Assembly: GCA_963756575.1 (NCBI GenBank)
Contig: CAVWOM010000013.1
Location: forward strand, 310,001 to 374,000
From: Palsa-504 sp963756575
GTDB taxonomy: Bacteria; Actinomycetota; Actinomycetes; Streptosporangiales; Streptosporangiaceae
Direction: 5' to 3'
Length of the DNA: 64,000 nucleotides
Positions 17,340 to 25,014 of this stretch are shown here, one piece after another. The position numbers were made by a program, and so were the translations under genes. The notes under the pieces were generated by a model, which saw only the letters and a list, made by a program, of their open reading frames with translations, did no database searches and was not told where the DNA came from. Within the stretch, counting starts at the first letter, position 1. Every line of letters begins with the position of its first letter.

Positions 17340-17376
17340 TATAGCGTTACCGGATATACCGCAAGGCGATATAGCG
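17340..17376. promoter_or_regulatory. Probable PadR operator with repeated TATAGCG elements
   Basis: TATAGCG occurs at 17340-17346 and 17370-17376. Between them GGATATACC and GCGATATA form a dyad. The cluster lies directly upstream of the short padR gene and resembles the TATATCGC/GCGATATA-type dyads known for PadR-s1 regulators. Confidence 0.5.
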
Positions 17377-17399
17377 CACTGCGTTCTTGAGGGGGGTGT

Positions 17400-18279
17400 T
17401 GTAGAGCGAGGGGCGTGGCGTAGGCCACGGTCCGGGAGACGAGCCGGTCGATGTCGTAGAGCCGGTACTTCAGGACGGCCACGGCCATGCAGACCGGGAG
17501 CGAACACCGCCACCACCACGCTCACGCTGCCGGCCGCGCCGGCCACGCCGGACCTGGGCAGGGCGATCGTCAGCGCCAGGCAGGCGCCGACCACGACGGA
17601 CCCGCCCAGCAGCCACTTGAGCTGCTGGCGGCGCTCGCCGGATGAGCGCCGGTAGCTGGCCGCCTGGCCGGCCAGCGACACCGGCCAGCTAGCCGCGATC
17701 GTGACCAGCACCGCGGTCTGCACCGCTCCCCACCAGGCGGCCGATCCGGACGGATCCGACAGGACCCGCAGGTTCCCCGACGGATCGACCTGGACGTCAT
17801 GCTGGACGATCGCGCTGACCGTGAAGCCGTAGGCGCCGGCCATCCAGACCAGGGCCACGGCCAGGTAGATCCGCAGCAGCCAGCGCAGCCGCGGGGACGG
17901 CAGGCGGCCGTCGGGGAAGAGCAGGACGGCGAGGCCGATCAAGATGACCGCCACCGACCAGGCGGGCTGGGCGAGCAGCGCGACCCAGCCGAACGGGAGG
18001 GCTTGGTGCAGCCGGTAACGGGCCACCACGTAGAAGCTGGCGACCTCGCTCAGGGCCGACGAGAGCGCCAGGCCGAGCAGGATCCAGCCGAGCCGGTTGC
18101 CCCGGTTTGCGCCAGGCCAGGACCGCGCCCACCACCCCGAACGGGACGGGCAGCCAGATCGGGGCGCCGCCGCTGCCCGCGAGGACACTCTGGCGGGCCA
18201 GGGCGGCCAGCGGGAACTCGGCGGCCAGCAGCGCCAGCAGCAGCGCGGCCGTGACCAGGGCCAGGATGGTCCGCCTCAT
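17400..18279 (-). pseudogene. Remnant of a sensor histidine kinase: N-terminal membrane part only, two frameshifts
   Basis: Three reading frames must be joined to follow the homology. From ATG 18279: TM segments up to GAVLAWRKPG. Near 18107 one extra base shifts the frame into NRLGWILLGLALSSALSE and then several TMs (VALLAQPAWSVAVILIG, AVLVTIAASWPVSLAGQ). Near 17490 a second shift leads to MAVAVLKYRLYDIDRLVSRT, the conserved juxtamembrane motif of actinobacterial citrate/NarX-like kinases. Homology stops soon after TVAYA; the dimerisation and ATPase domains are absent. This is a decayed, 3'-truncated gene abutting the padR promoter. Confidence 0.8.
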
Positions 18280-18340
18280 GGTCGCACGGTACGCCAGGAG
18301 CGTTCCGAAAACGTTACCGCGGGCACCGTATGCTCGTCGG

Positions 18341-18799
18341 GTGAAAGGCTCAGTGACCGTTCGTATCGCGGCTCCGCCGGACCGGGTCTGGGACCTGGTC
18401 AGCGACGTGACCCGGATCGGGGAGTTCAGCCCCGAGACGTTCGAGGCGCAGTGGCTGGACGGCGCGGACGGCCCCCGGCCCGGGGCGCGCTTCCGCGGTC
18501 ACGTCAAGCGCAACGGGCGCGGGCCGGTGTACTGGACGACCTGCACCGTGACCGCGGCCGAGCCGGGGCGCGAGTTCGGGTTCAGCGTCGCCGGCCTGGG
18601 CGGCGCCACCGCCAACACCTGGCGGTACTCGCTCGAGCCGGCCCCTGACGGCACGGACGTCACCGAATCCTTTGCGATGCCCGCGACGCTGGTGAACCGC
18701 CTCTACTGGACGCTGGCCGGGCCCGCGCGGCTGCGCACCAACCTCGACGGGATGCGGGCCACGCTGGAGCGGATCAAGGCCGTGGTGGAGCAGGAATAG
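18341..18799 (+). CDS. SRPBCC-family (polyketide cyclase/dehydrase-like) protein
   Basis: 152 residues from GTG 18341. Starts VKGSVTVRIAAPPDRVWDLVSDVTRIGEFSPE, the usual first strand and helix of the START/SRPBCC fold. It continues with RFRGHVKRNGRGPVYWTT, strands of the curved sheet, and a long C-terminal helix (LRTNLDGMRATLERIKAVVE). It binds a hydrophobic ligand in related proteins; no ligand can be inferred. A TATGCT hexamer (18329-18334) 6 nt before the GTG and no Shine-Dalgarno suggest a leaderless transcript. Confidence 0.85.
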   Translation: MKGSVTVRIAAPPDRVWDLVSDVTRIGEFSPETFEAQWLDGADGPRPGARFRGHVKRNGRGPVYWTTCTVTAAEPGREFGFSVAGLGGATANTWRYSLEPAPDGTDVTESFAMPATLVNRLYWTLAGPARLRTNLDGMRATLERIKAVVEQE

Positions 18800-18830
18800 T
18801 AGTCGAGGGCCGGCACGCCTAGGCCGGGGC

Positions 18831-19808
18831 TCACGGCAGGGCCGCGATGTGGTCGGCGGTGGCGAGCATCTCGCGGGCGACGGGCTGCAGGCCGATCATG
18901 GTGAGGGCCAGGCCGGTCGCCACCCGGTCGGCCGCGCCCCACTCCCATATCGCGCTGGCGTCGAGGTCGCAGCGCCGGGCCAGCCAGCGGGCGCGGGCCC
19001 AGGGGTCGCCGTGGCGCAGTTCAACCGGGTCCTCGCGCATGAGCACGCCCAGGTCGCATTCGGCCTCGGCGAGCACGCCGTCCGGGTCGACCAGCTTGAA
19101 GCCGGCCGGTTCGTGGGGGTGGGAGGGTTCCCGGGGGTGGAGGGGGGCCCGGGGGTGGAAAGGGGCCTGGGTGCGGGAGGAGGCCTGGGCGCGGAGGGCT
19201 TCGAGGATGTTCCACTGGTGGATGTCGCCGTGCACGAGGACAGCTCGTTCGGGATCATGGGCGTGGGCGCGCCGGGCCGCGCAGGCGGTGGCGTGCTCGA
19301 CGGCGCGTTCGGTGCAGGGGCGGCCGAGGGCGGTCCAGGTCGGCTCGATGTAGCCGATGAGCTGGCGAGCCTTGTCCGCGCCGGACGGAAGACCGCAATC
19401 GGGTGCGGAGCGCCACACGCGGACGGCGGTGGCGCACAGGATCTCGAGCCGCCGGGCTAGCGGCAGGCTCAGTTCGTGCAGGGGGCGGCCGAGCCGCTCG
19501 AGGAGGAGCGCGCCGCGGGCCTCGTCGGCCCGGAGCAGCCGGGCGCAGCCGTCGCCGGCGGCCAGCCGCAGCACCGTGATCTCGCGCCGGGCGTGGTCGC
19601 CGGGGCGCGGGATCATCAGCTTCAGCACCGCGGCGGGACCGGGCCCCGAGGCCGCCGCGACGAACGCCTCGGTGGCGTCGGGGAAGGGGCGCCCGACCGT
19701 GATGCCCCAGTCGCGTTCGAGGCTCGCGATCAGGCCGGGGAGTTCGTCCAGCCAGGCCGCCGCCCCGGCCGTTAGCGCCTTGTTCCTGACCACCTCGGGA
19801 ACGAGCAC
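18831..19808 (-). CDS. Aminoglycoside/hydroxyurea-type antibiotic resistance kinase (APH(6)-like)
   Basis: 325 residues. The N-lobe has AVLKLMIP with an invariant Lys and HARREITVLRLAAGDGCARLL. The catalytic loop is VLVHGDIHQWNIL and the metal-binding strand is KLVDPDGVLAEAECDLGVLMRED, as in streptomycin-6-phosphotransferase relatives (PF04655). Between these two catalytic elements lies an unusual insertion of about 25 residues built from x-P-x-H-P-R hexapeptides. It is outside the family norm and encoded by an 18-bp tandem repeat. Catalytic residues are intact, so activity is plausible. Substrate uncertain; many chromosomal members are not proven resistance genes. Confidence 0.85.
   Translation of the reverse strand: MLVPEVVRNKALTAGAAAWLDELPGLIASLERDWGITVGRPFPDATEAFVAAASGPGPAAVLKLMIPRPGDHARREITVLRLAAGDGCARLLRADEARGALLLERLGRPLHELSLPLARRLEILCATAVRVWRSAPDCGLPSGADKARQLIGYIEPTWTALGRPCTERAVEHATACAARRAHAHDPERAVLVHGDIHQWNILEALRAQASSRTQAPFHPRAPLHPREPSHPHEPAGFKLVDPDGVLAEAECDLGVLMREDPVELRHGDPWARARWLARRCDLDASAIWEWGAADRVATGLALTMIGLQPVAREMLATADHIAALP
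19110..19195 (-). repeat. 18-bp degenerate tandem repeat inside the APH(6)-like gene
   Basis: About four degenerate copies of an 18-base unit of the form CCCGGGGGTGGAGGGGGG encode hexapeptides APFHPR, APLHPR and EPSHPH. The repeat keeps the reading frame and loops out between the catalytic and metal-binding strands. Confidence 0.7.
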
Positions 19809-19896
19809 GGGCTCCAGGGTACGGCGGACGGGAGGGGGTGGGGGTAGACGGGAACGGAAGGGGGGCAGGGGGCAGGGTTACGCGGGCAGGGGTGGG

Positions 19897-20736
19897 CTAC
19901 GCGGGCAGGACGGCTACGGGGGTGGTGGTGGGCTGGGTGGTGCCGCCGGAGGGTTCGACGGTGATGCCGATGCGGTCGCCGGGGGTGACGGCATCGGCCA
20001 CGAGCTGGGTGTCCTGGAGCAGGCCGACCGAACGGGCGCTGGCGGCGGTGCCGGCCGGGCCCATCACCCAGACCTGGTAGACGCGGCCGGAGGGCAGGGC
20101 GGCCATCCCGGTCGCGCTGACCACGGCTTCGCGCAGCTTGGCCGAGGTGACCACGGTGACGTTGCCGCCCTGGCGGCTGCGCCCGGTCTCGACGTGGGCG
20201 TCGGAGGCGGTGACCACGCGGGCGATGGCGGCGCCGCTGGCCCGGACCGAATCGAGCTGGTGCTGGGTGGAGACCTGATCGACGCCGAGGATGGCGGCGG
20301 CGGCCACGCTGGCGGCCGCCGCGGCGACGGCCATCCGCCGCGGCCAGGAGTCCAGCGGGGCCCAGGAGAGCCGCTTGGCGGGCCGGCCCGAGGTTCGCCC
20401 GGAGCCCCGGGAGCCCTGGGAGTCGCGGGAGTCCCGGCGGGCGAACAGCTTCTCGACCTGGAAGCGCCGCTCGCGCACGGCCCGGTGGCGGGGCAGCGGC
20501 GGGAGCTGCCTGGTCTGGTAGGTGGCGGCCAGCACCCGCTGCTCCATCCGGGCGGGCGGGGCGACGGCGCGGGCCAGGGCCAGCCGGGCCGCGGTCTCGC
20601 GCAGGCCGCGGACCTCCGCGTCGCACGTGGGGCAGGTCTGCAGGTGGCGTTCGAACTCCTCGCGCTCGGGTTCGCTGAGGGCGTCCAGAGCGTAGCTGCC
20701 GGTGAGAACGTGCAGATCGTCGGGCAGGTTCTTCAC
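19897..20736 (-). CDS. rskA: Anti-sigma-K factor RskA-type, membrane-anchored
   Basis: 279 residues. The N-terminal zinc-type anti-sigma domain contains HLQTCPTCDAEV after TGSYALDALSEPEREEFERHL. One TM segment lies near residues 132-151 (MAVAAAAASVAAAAILGV). The extracytoplasmic RskA domain has VTSAKLREAVVSATGMAALP, RVYQVWVMGPAG and GDRIGITVEPSGG. GTG start overlaps the sigK stop by 4 nt (20733-20736). It should hold SigK at the membrane until proteolysis releases it. A 12-bp sequence encoding the last residues (TACGCGGGCAGG) is duplicated just beyond the stop (19879-19890 and 19898-19909). Confidence 0.92.
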   Translation of the reverse strand: MKNLPDDLHVLTGSYALDALSEPEREEFERHLQTCPTCDAEVRGLRETAARLALARAVAPPARMEQRVLAATYQTRQLPPLPRHRAVRERRFQVEKLFARRDSRDSQGSRGSGRTSGRPAKRLSWAPLDSWPRRMAVAAAAASVAAAAILGVDQVSTQHQLDSVRASGAAIARVVTASDAHVETGRSRQGGNVTVVTSAKLREAVVSATGMAALPSGRVYQVWVMGPAGTAASARSVGLLQDTQLVADAVTPGDRIGITVEPSGGTTQPTTTPVAVLPA

Positions 20737-21323
20737 CAGGTCACCTCCATGCAGTCGCGCATCCTGATCAATCCGTCCCTGATCCTTGTTTTCACCGTGC
20801 CGAGCGCTACCCCGAGCAGCTGAGCGACCTGCGGATAGGTGTACCCGTTGTAGTAGGCGAGGTTGATCGACTCGCGCTGCAGCTCGGTCAGGCCGTCCAT
20901 GCAGCGGCGCACCCGCTGGTGGTCCAGCGACGCCGCCACCACTTCGGCCACGTCCTCCTCGGCGGCGCTCAGGTCCGGCGCCGCCTTCTGCTCGCGGCGC
21001 GAGGAGGCGTTCTCGGTCCGGACCCGGTCAACGGCGCGGCGGTGCGCGATCGTCAGCGCCCAGGCGGCGCCGCTGCCTCGGCCCGGATCGAACCGGGACG
21101 CGGTGCGCCAGATCTCGAGCAGCACCTCCTGGGCGACTTCCTCGGACTGGGCCGGGTCGCGCAGCACCTGCCGCACCACCCCGTACACCGGCCCGGACAG
21201 CTCGGCGTACACCAGCTCGAACGCCTGATGATCCCCGCGCGCCGTCCGGGTCAGCAAGGCGGCGAGGTCTGGAGCGTCATCGGGCTCCGGCTGCCGCTTA
21301 TGTCGTACCTCAGGCCTGCTCAT
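20733..21323 (-). CDS. sigK: ECF sigma factor SigK
   Basis: 196 residues from ATG 21323. Region 2: DHQAFELVYAELSGPVYGVV, SEEVAQEVLLEIWRTASRFD, GSGAAWALTIAHRRAVDRVR. Region 4: CMDGLTELQRESINLAYYNGY, PQVAQLLGVALGTVKTRIRD. This matches mycobacterial SigK closely in length and motifs and is followed by rskA. The ATG is 8 nt beyond the -10 of a CCAATCC-N16-CGAAT promoter, so the mRNA is probably leaderless and autoregulated. A longer open frame upstream crosses the divergent promoter and is not used. In M. tuberculosis SigK drives mpt70/mpt83 and the Rv0449c operon; equivalents of both lie nearby here. Confidence 0.93.
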   Translation of the reverse strand: MSRPEVRHKRQPEPDDAPDLAALLTRTARGDHQAFELVYAELSGPVYGVVRQVLRDPAQSEEVAQEVLLEIWRTASRFDPGRGSGAAWALTIAHRRAVDRVRTENASSRREQKAAPDLSAAEEDVAEVVAASLDHQRVRRCMDGLTELQRESINLAYYNGYTYPQVAQLLGVALGTVKTRIRDGLIRMRDCMEVTW

Positions 21324-21331
21324 GATCCCGT

Positions 21332-21359
21332 ATTCGAGACCGGTGACCAGGTGGATTGG
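21332..21359 (-). promoter_or_regulatory. SigK-type promoter of sigK-rskA (autoregulation)
   Basis: Minus strand: -35 CCAATCC (21359-21353), 16-nt spacer, -10 CGAAT (21336-21332). Element and spacing are identical to the divergent promoter at 21380-21407 and the one at 30610-30637, and similar to the M. tuberculosis SigK consensus CCATCC / CCGAAT. Confidence 0.8.
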
Positions 21360-21379
21360 TCTGCCTGCGAAAACGCGCA

Positions 21380-21407
21380 CCAATCCGATCCCGCGACAGG
21401 TGCGAAT
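21380..21407 (+). promoter_or_regulatory. SigK-type promoter of the molybdopterin oxidoreductase gene
   Basis: -35 CCAATCC (21380-21386), 16-nt spacer, -10 CGAAT (21403-21407). The -10 overlaps an in-frame ATG at 21406, so transcription should begin near 21414-21415. That makes ATG 21415 the leaderless start. Confidence 0.78.
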
Positions 21408-21414
21408 GGCCACC

Positions 21415-22947
21415 ATGAACTTCATGCGAGAGGCCGCCGGCGCGCTGGCCGGCCTCCTGGTCGGGGCAGTGGCGCTGGGCGTGTCCGAGCTCACCGCGGC
21501 GGCCACCGGGGCGCGGGGAGCCCCGGTCGTGGCGGTCGGCGAGACCGCGATCAACCTGACCCCCATCCCCGTCAAAGAGTTCGCGATCACGCATTTCGGG
21601 ACGCACGACAAGGAAGCGCTGATCGTCGGGATCCTGGTCATGCTGGCCGGGTTCGCCGCGGTGATCGGGCTGCTGGCGCTGCGGCGGCTGGCCTTCGGGC
21701 TGGCCGGGCTGGCGGCGTTCGCCGCCGTGGGCGTCACCGCGGCGATCCGGCTGCCGGGCGCGACCCTGGCCGACGTCGTGCCCACGCTCGTCGGCGCGGC
21801 GGTGGCCGTGGTGGCCCTGTTGCTCCTGGTACGAGCGATACAGATGGTTTGGAAGGCACCCGGTGTGGTAGTTGCGCTCCCCACCGGGCTGGACCGCCGC
21901 CGCCTGCTGATCGCGGGGGCGGGGACGGCGGTGGTGGCCGCGGGGGCGGGCGGGCTGGGGAGTCTTCTGCTCGGGCGCGGGGGGGCTGCGCCCGGCCAGG
22001 TACGGCTGCCCGCCCCCGCTCTCCGGGCGCCGGCCGTGCCGGCCGGAGTCGACCTGCGGATACCGGGGCTCACGCCGTTCCGGACGCCGAACGCCAGCTT
22101 CTACCGGGTGGACACCGACCTGGTGCTGCCGCAGCTGTCGCCGCAAACCTGGACGCTGACGATCGACGGGATGGTCGACCGCGAGCTGGAGATCAGCTTC
22201 GCCGACCTGCTCCGGATGCCGCTGACCGAGGCCGACATCACCATGGTGTGCGTGTCGAACCAGGTCGGCGGCACGTACAACGGCAACGCCCGCTGGCTCG
22301 GGGTGCCGCTGGCCAGCCTCCTGCGCCGGGCCGGGGTGCGGGCGGGCGCGGACCAGGTGCTGTCCTCCGCCACCGACGGGATGACCATCTCGACCCCGGT
22401 CGAGACGATCATGGACGGCCGCAACGCACTGCTGGCGGTGGGGATGAACGGCCAGCCGCTGCCGGTCGCGCACGGCTTCCCGGCCCGCATGATCGTCCCC
22501 GGCCTGTACGGCTACGTGTCCGCGACCAAGTGGGTCACCAAGCTCACGCTCACCACGTTCGCGCGGCAGAAGGCCTACTGGACGCAGCGCGGCTACACCG
22601 CCCAGGCGCCGATCAAGACCGAGTCCCGGATCGACGTGCCTAGGCCGCTGGCCCAGGTCAAGGCCGGACAGGTGACCGTGGCGGGGGTGGCCTGGGCCCC
22701 GCACAAGGGCATCGCCGCGGTCGAGGTCAGCACGGACAACGGACCCTGGCACCAGGCCAAGCTGGCCGCCGCCGACGGTCTCGACACCTGGCGGCAGTGG
22801 CGCTGGGACTGGGACGCCGCCCCCGGCCTGCACACGCTGCGCGTGCGGGCCACCGACAAGACCGGCGCGACGCAGACCGCGCGGCGGGCCGGCCCCGTTC
22901 CCAACGGCGCGAGCGGCTGGGACTCAACCGTGGTGACCGTCATGTGA
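21415..22947 (+). CDS. Membrane-anchored molybdopterin-dependent oxidoreductase (sulfite oxidase/YedY-like)
   Basis: 510 residues. The N-terminal half has four TM segments (GLLVGAVALGVSELTAAAT, IVGILVMLAGFAAVIGLL, and two more to about residue 145), then an RR-containing TM (DRRRLLIAGAGTAVVAAGAG). The Moco domain follows: WTLTIDGMV, then Cys279 in MVCVSNQVGG, the molybdenum ligand motif C-x-S-N, and YNGNARWLGVPL. A dimerisation (Mo-co_dimer-like) domain holds VAGVAWAPHKGIAAVEVSTD. Active site faces outside. Possible starts are 21322, 21406, 21415 and 21424; the promoter position favours 21415. Divergent from sigK with a matching promoter, so probably a SigK target. Substrate unknown; repair of oxidised surface proteins is one possibility. 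Confidence 0.88.
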   Translation: MNFMREAAGALAGLLVGAVALGVSELTAAATGARGAPVVAVGETAINLTPIPVKEFAITHFGTHDKEALIVGILVMLAGFAAVIGLLALRRLAFGLAGLAAFAAVGVTAAIRLPGATLADVVPTLVGAAVAVVALLLLVRAIQMVWKAPGVVVALPTGLDRRRLLIAGAGTAVVAAGAGGLGSLLLGRGGAAPGQVRLPAPALRAPAVPAGVDLRIPGLTPFRTPNASFYRVDTDLVLPQLSPQTWTLTIDGMVDRELEISFADLLRMPLTEADITMVCVSNQVGGTYNGNARWLGVPLASLLRRAGVRAGADQVLSSATDGMTISTPVETIMDGRNALLAVGMNGQPLPVAHGFPARMIVPGLYGYVSATKWVTKLTLTTFARQKAYWTQRGYTAQAPIKTESRIDVPRPLAQVKAGQVTVAGVAWAPHKGIAAVEVSTDNGPWHQAKLAAADGLDTWRQWRWDWDAAPGLHTLRVRATDKTGATQTARRAGPVPNGASGWDSTVVTVM

Positions 22948-23017
22948 CGTCGGCACCGCATCCGCGGGATGTCATCAGCCCGTAGCAAGTGGTTACACAT
23001 CAATCAAGGAGATCACC

Positions 23018-23665
23018 ATGAAGGTTCGTTTTATCGCCGCCACCGGCCTCGTCGCCGGGCTTGGCCTCGCCACCGCCGCGTGCGGCTCGTCTGCTTCCTC
23101 CACCGCCGCGGCGCCGGCCTCGTCGTCGTCCTCACCGATGGCGTCCGCGTCGTCGCCGATGGCGTCGTCTTCGGCCGCCACGGCCTCGAAGGACTTCGGG
23201 CCGGGCTGCGCGTCCGTGCCGGCGTCGGGCGCGGGCAGCTTCACCGGCATGGCCACCGCCCCGGTGGCCACCGCCGCCTCCGCCAACCCGCTGCTGTCCA
23301 CGCTGGTCACCGCGGTCAAGAAGGCCGGGCTGGTGGACACGCTCAACTCGGCGTCCAACATCACCGTGTTCGCGCCGGACAACGCCGCGTTCGCCGCGCT
23401 GCCCAAGGCCACCCTGGCCAAGATCCTGGCCAACAAGGCCGAGCTGACCAAGATCCTCACCTACCACGTGGCCAGCGGCCGCCAGACCCCGGCCGACCTG
23501 GCCGCGGGCATGGGCCTCAAGACCCTGGAGGGTGGCATGGTCACGCCGAGCCTGGCCAGCGGCACCTACATGGTCAACAAGGCCAGCGTGGTCTGCGGGA
23601 ACGTGCAGACGGCCAACGCGACCGTCTACATCATCAACTCCGTGCTGACGCCGCCGGCGTCCTAA
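23018..23665 (+). CDS. Fasciclin (FAS1) domain lipoprotein, MPT70/MPT83-like
   Basis: 215 residues. Signal and lipobox ATAAC near residue 22, Ser/Ala-rich linker, then one FAS1 domain: GPGCASVP, NPLLSTLVTAVKKAGLVDTL, NITVFAPDNAAFAALP, LTKILTYHVASGRQ and VVCGNVQTANATVYIINSVL. Two Cys (GPGC and VVCG) match the disulphide of MPT70/MPT83. Strong Shine-Dalgarno AAGGAG precedes ATG 23018. In M. tuberculosis these surface antigens are main SigK targets. Here the gene is 70 nt downstream of the oxidoreductase, probably cotranscribed; a weak SigK-like element (CATCC 22959-22963, CCGTAG 22980-22985) also precedes it. Confidence 0.92.
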   Translation: MKVRFIAATGLVAGLGLATAACGSSASSTAAAPASSSSSPMASASSPMASSSAATASKDFGPGCASVPASGAGSFTGMATAPVATAASANPLLSTLVTAVKKAGLVDTLNSASNITVFAPDNAAFAALPKATLAKILANKAELTKILTYHVASGRQTPADLAAGMGLKTLEGGMVTPSLASGTYMVNKASVVCGNVQTANATVYIINSVLTPPAS

Positions 23666-23686
23666 GCACGAGGAGCGACGCCTCGG

Positions 23687-24991
23687 CTAGCTGAGCTCCA
23701 CGATGGGGCTCGGGTAGCCGAGGCGCTCGCGTTGCGCGGACGGCAGCTTCCAGGGGGTCTGGATCGCGGCGGCGTCCAGGCCGGCCAGCTCGGGCACGTA
23801 GCGGCGGACGTACTCCCCCGGCTGGTCGAAGCGCTGGGCCTGGCGCAGCGGGTTCATCACCCGGTTGGGCCGGGTGTTGTTGCCGGTCCCGGCCACCCAC
23901 TGCCAGTTGCCCGCGTTGTTGGCCACGTCGCCGTCGGCCAGGAAGTAGTCGAAGTGCCGGTAGCCGTGCCGCCAGTCGATGCCGAGGTTGCGGGTGAGGA
24001 ACGAGGCGGTGATCATGCGGGCCCGGTTGTGCATGAAGCCCTCGGCGGCCAGCTGGCGCAGGCCGGCGTCCACGACCGGGATGCCGGTCTGGCCCGCCCG
24101 CCAGGCGTCCAGCGCATGCTGATCTTGGTGCCAGGCCTCGCCGGGGCGGTAGTTCCTCCTGGCCATGTCGGGGAACGCCGCGGTCACCTGGTGGAAGAAG
24201 TCGCGCCAGGCGAGCTGGCGGCAGAACTCCTCGCCGCCGGGCCGGTCCAGCGCGCCGATCGCCACCTCGAGCGGCGAGACGCAGCCGAACCGCAGGTAGG
24301 CGGACAGCCGCGAGGTCTGATCGCCGGCCAGGTCGTCGTGGTTGGCGTCGTAATCGGCCAGCAGCCGCTGGCGCCAGCTGACGAAGCGCTTGCGGCCGGC
24401 CTCCTCGCCGCCGGGTGCCAGGTCAGGCGAGGAGCCATCGCCGAGCGCGGGGAGGCGGCCGACCTCGTCCACCGACGGCATCTCGATGCGGGACGGCACC
24501 GGGCAGTGCTTCCGCCAGGCGGCCGCGCGCCAGGCCCGCCAGTACGGGGTGAAGACGCGGTAGTGGCCGCCGCCGGCCGGCGTGAGCTCGCCCGGCGGCA
24601 CCACGGTCAGGCCCGGGGTCAGGACCAGGTCGATCCGGTGCTTCCCGCAGTCACGCTCGAGGTCGCGGCGGCGGGCGGTGGCGTAGTGCGAGACGTCGTC
24701 GGCGAGGTAGACCGCTTCCGCGTTCACCTCGGCGGCCAGCCGGATCACCTCGGCGGCCGGGTCGCCGTCGCGCAGGACCAGGTCGGCGCCGCGCTCGCGC
24801 AGGGACTCGCGCAGGCCGGCCAGGGACTCGGCCAGGAACCGGGCGCGGTTGGGGCTGCGTTTGGCGGCGTCGAGGGCCGGGTCGGCCACGAACAGCGGGA
24901 CCACCTGCCGGGCCCGGTCGCAGGCCTGGTGCAGCGCCGGGTTGTCGTGCAGCCTCAGGTCACGGGTGAAGACCACGATCGCGGTGTCCAT
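23687..24991 (-). CDS. phr: Deoxyribodipyrimidine photolyase (CPD photolyase class I)
   Basis: 434 residues. N-terminal Rossmann-like antenna domain (TAIVVFTRDLRLHDNPALHQA) and a helical FAD domain with LSAYLRFGCVSPLEV, QLAWRDFFHQVTAAFPDM, PVVDAGLRQLAAEGFMHNRARMITA, HFDYFLADGDVANNAGNWQW and the terminal NPLRQAQRFDQPGEYVRRY. The Trp residues for electron transfer and FAD-binding Asn/Asp are present. It repairs UV-induced pyrimidine dimers using blue light. Divergent from the RudS gene, a pairing seen in many bacteria, and close to a B12-type light-sensing regulator. Confidence 0.95.
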   Translation of the reverse strand: MDTAIVVFTRDLRLHDNPALHQACDRARQVVPLFVADPALDAAKRSPNRARFLAESLAGLRESLRERGADLVLRDGDPAAEVIRLAAEVNAEAVYLADDVSHYATARRRDLERDCGKHRIDLVLTPGLTVVPPGELTPAGGGHYRVFTPYWRAWRAAAWRKHCPVPSRIEMPSVDEVGRLPALGDGSSPDLAPGGEEAGRKRFVSWRQRLLADYDANHDDLAGDQTSRLSAYLRFGCVSPLEVAIGALDRPGGEEFCRQLAWRDFFHQVTAAFPDMARRNYRPGEAWHQDQHALDAWRAGQTGIPVVDAGLRQLAAEGFMHNRARMITASFLTRNLGIDWRHGYRHFDYFLADGDVANNAGNWQWVAGTGNNTRPNRVMNPLRQAQRFDQPGEYVRRYVPELAGLDAAAIQTPWKLPSAQRERLGYPSPIVELS

Positions 24992-25014
24992 CTGACTCCT
25001 TCTAGGGTGGAAGC

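Noticed and set aside
20733..22073. Extended N-terminus for SigK (446 residues)
   Set aside because: The extra 250 residues are Ser/Pro/Ala-rich antisense of the oxidoreductase and cross the divergent promoters; SigK homologues begin at 21323.
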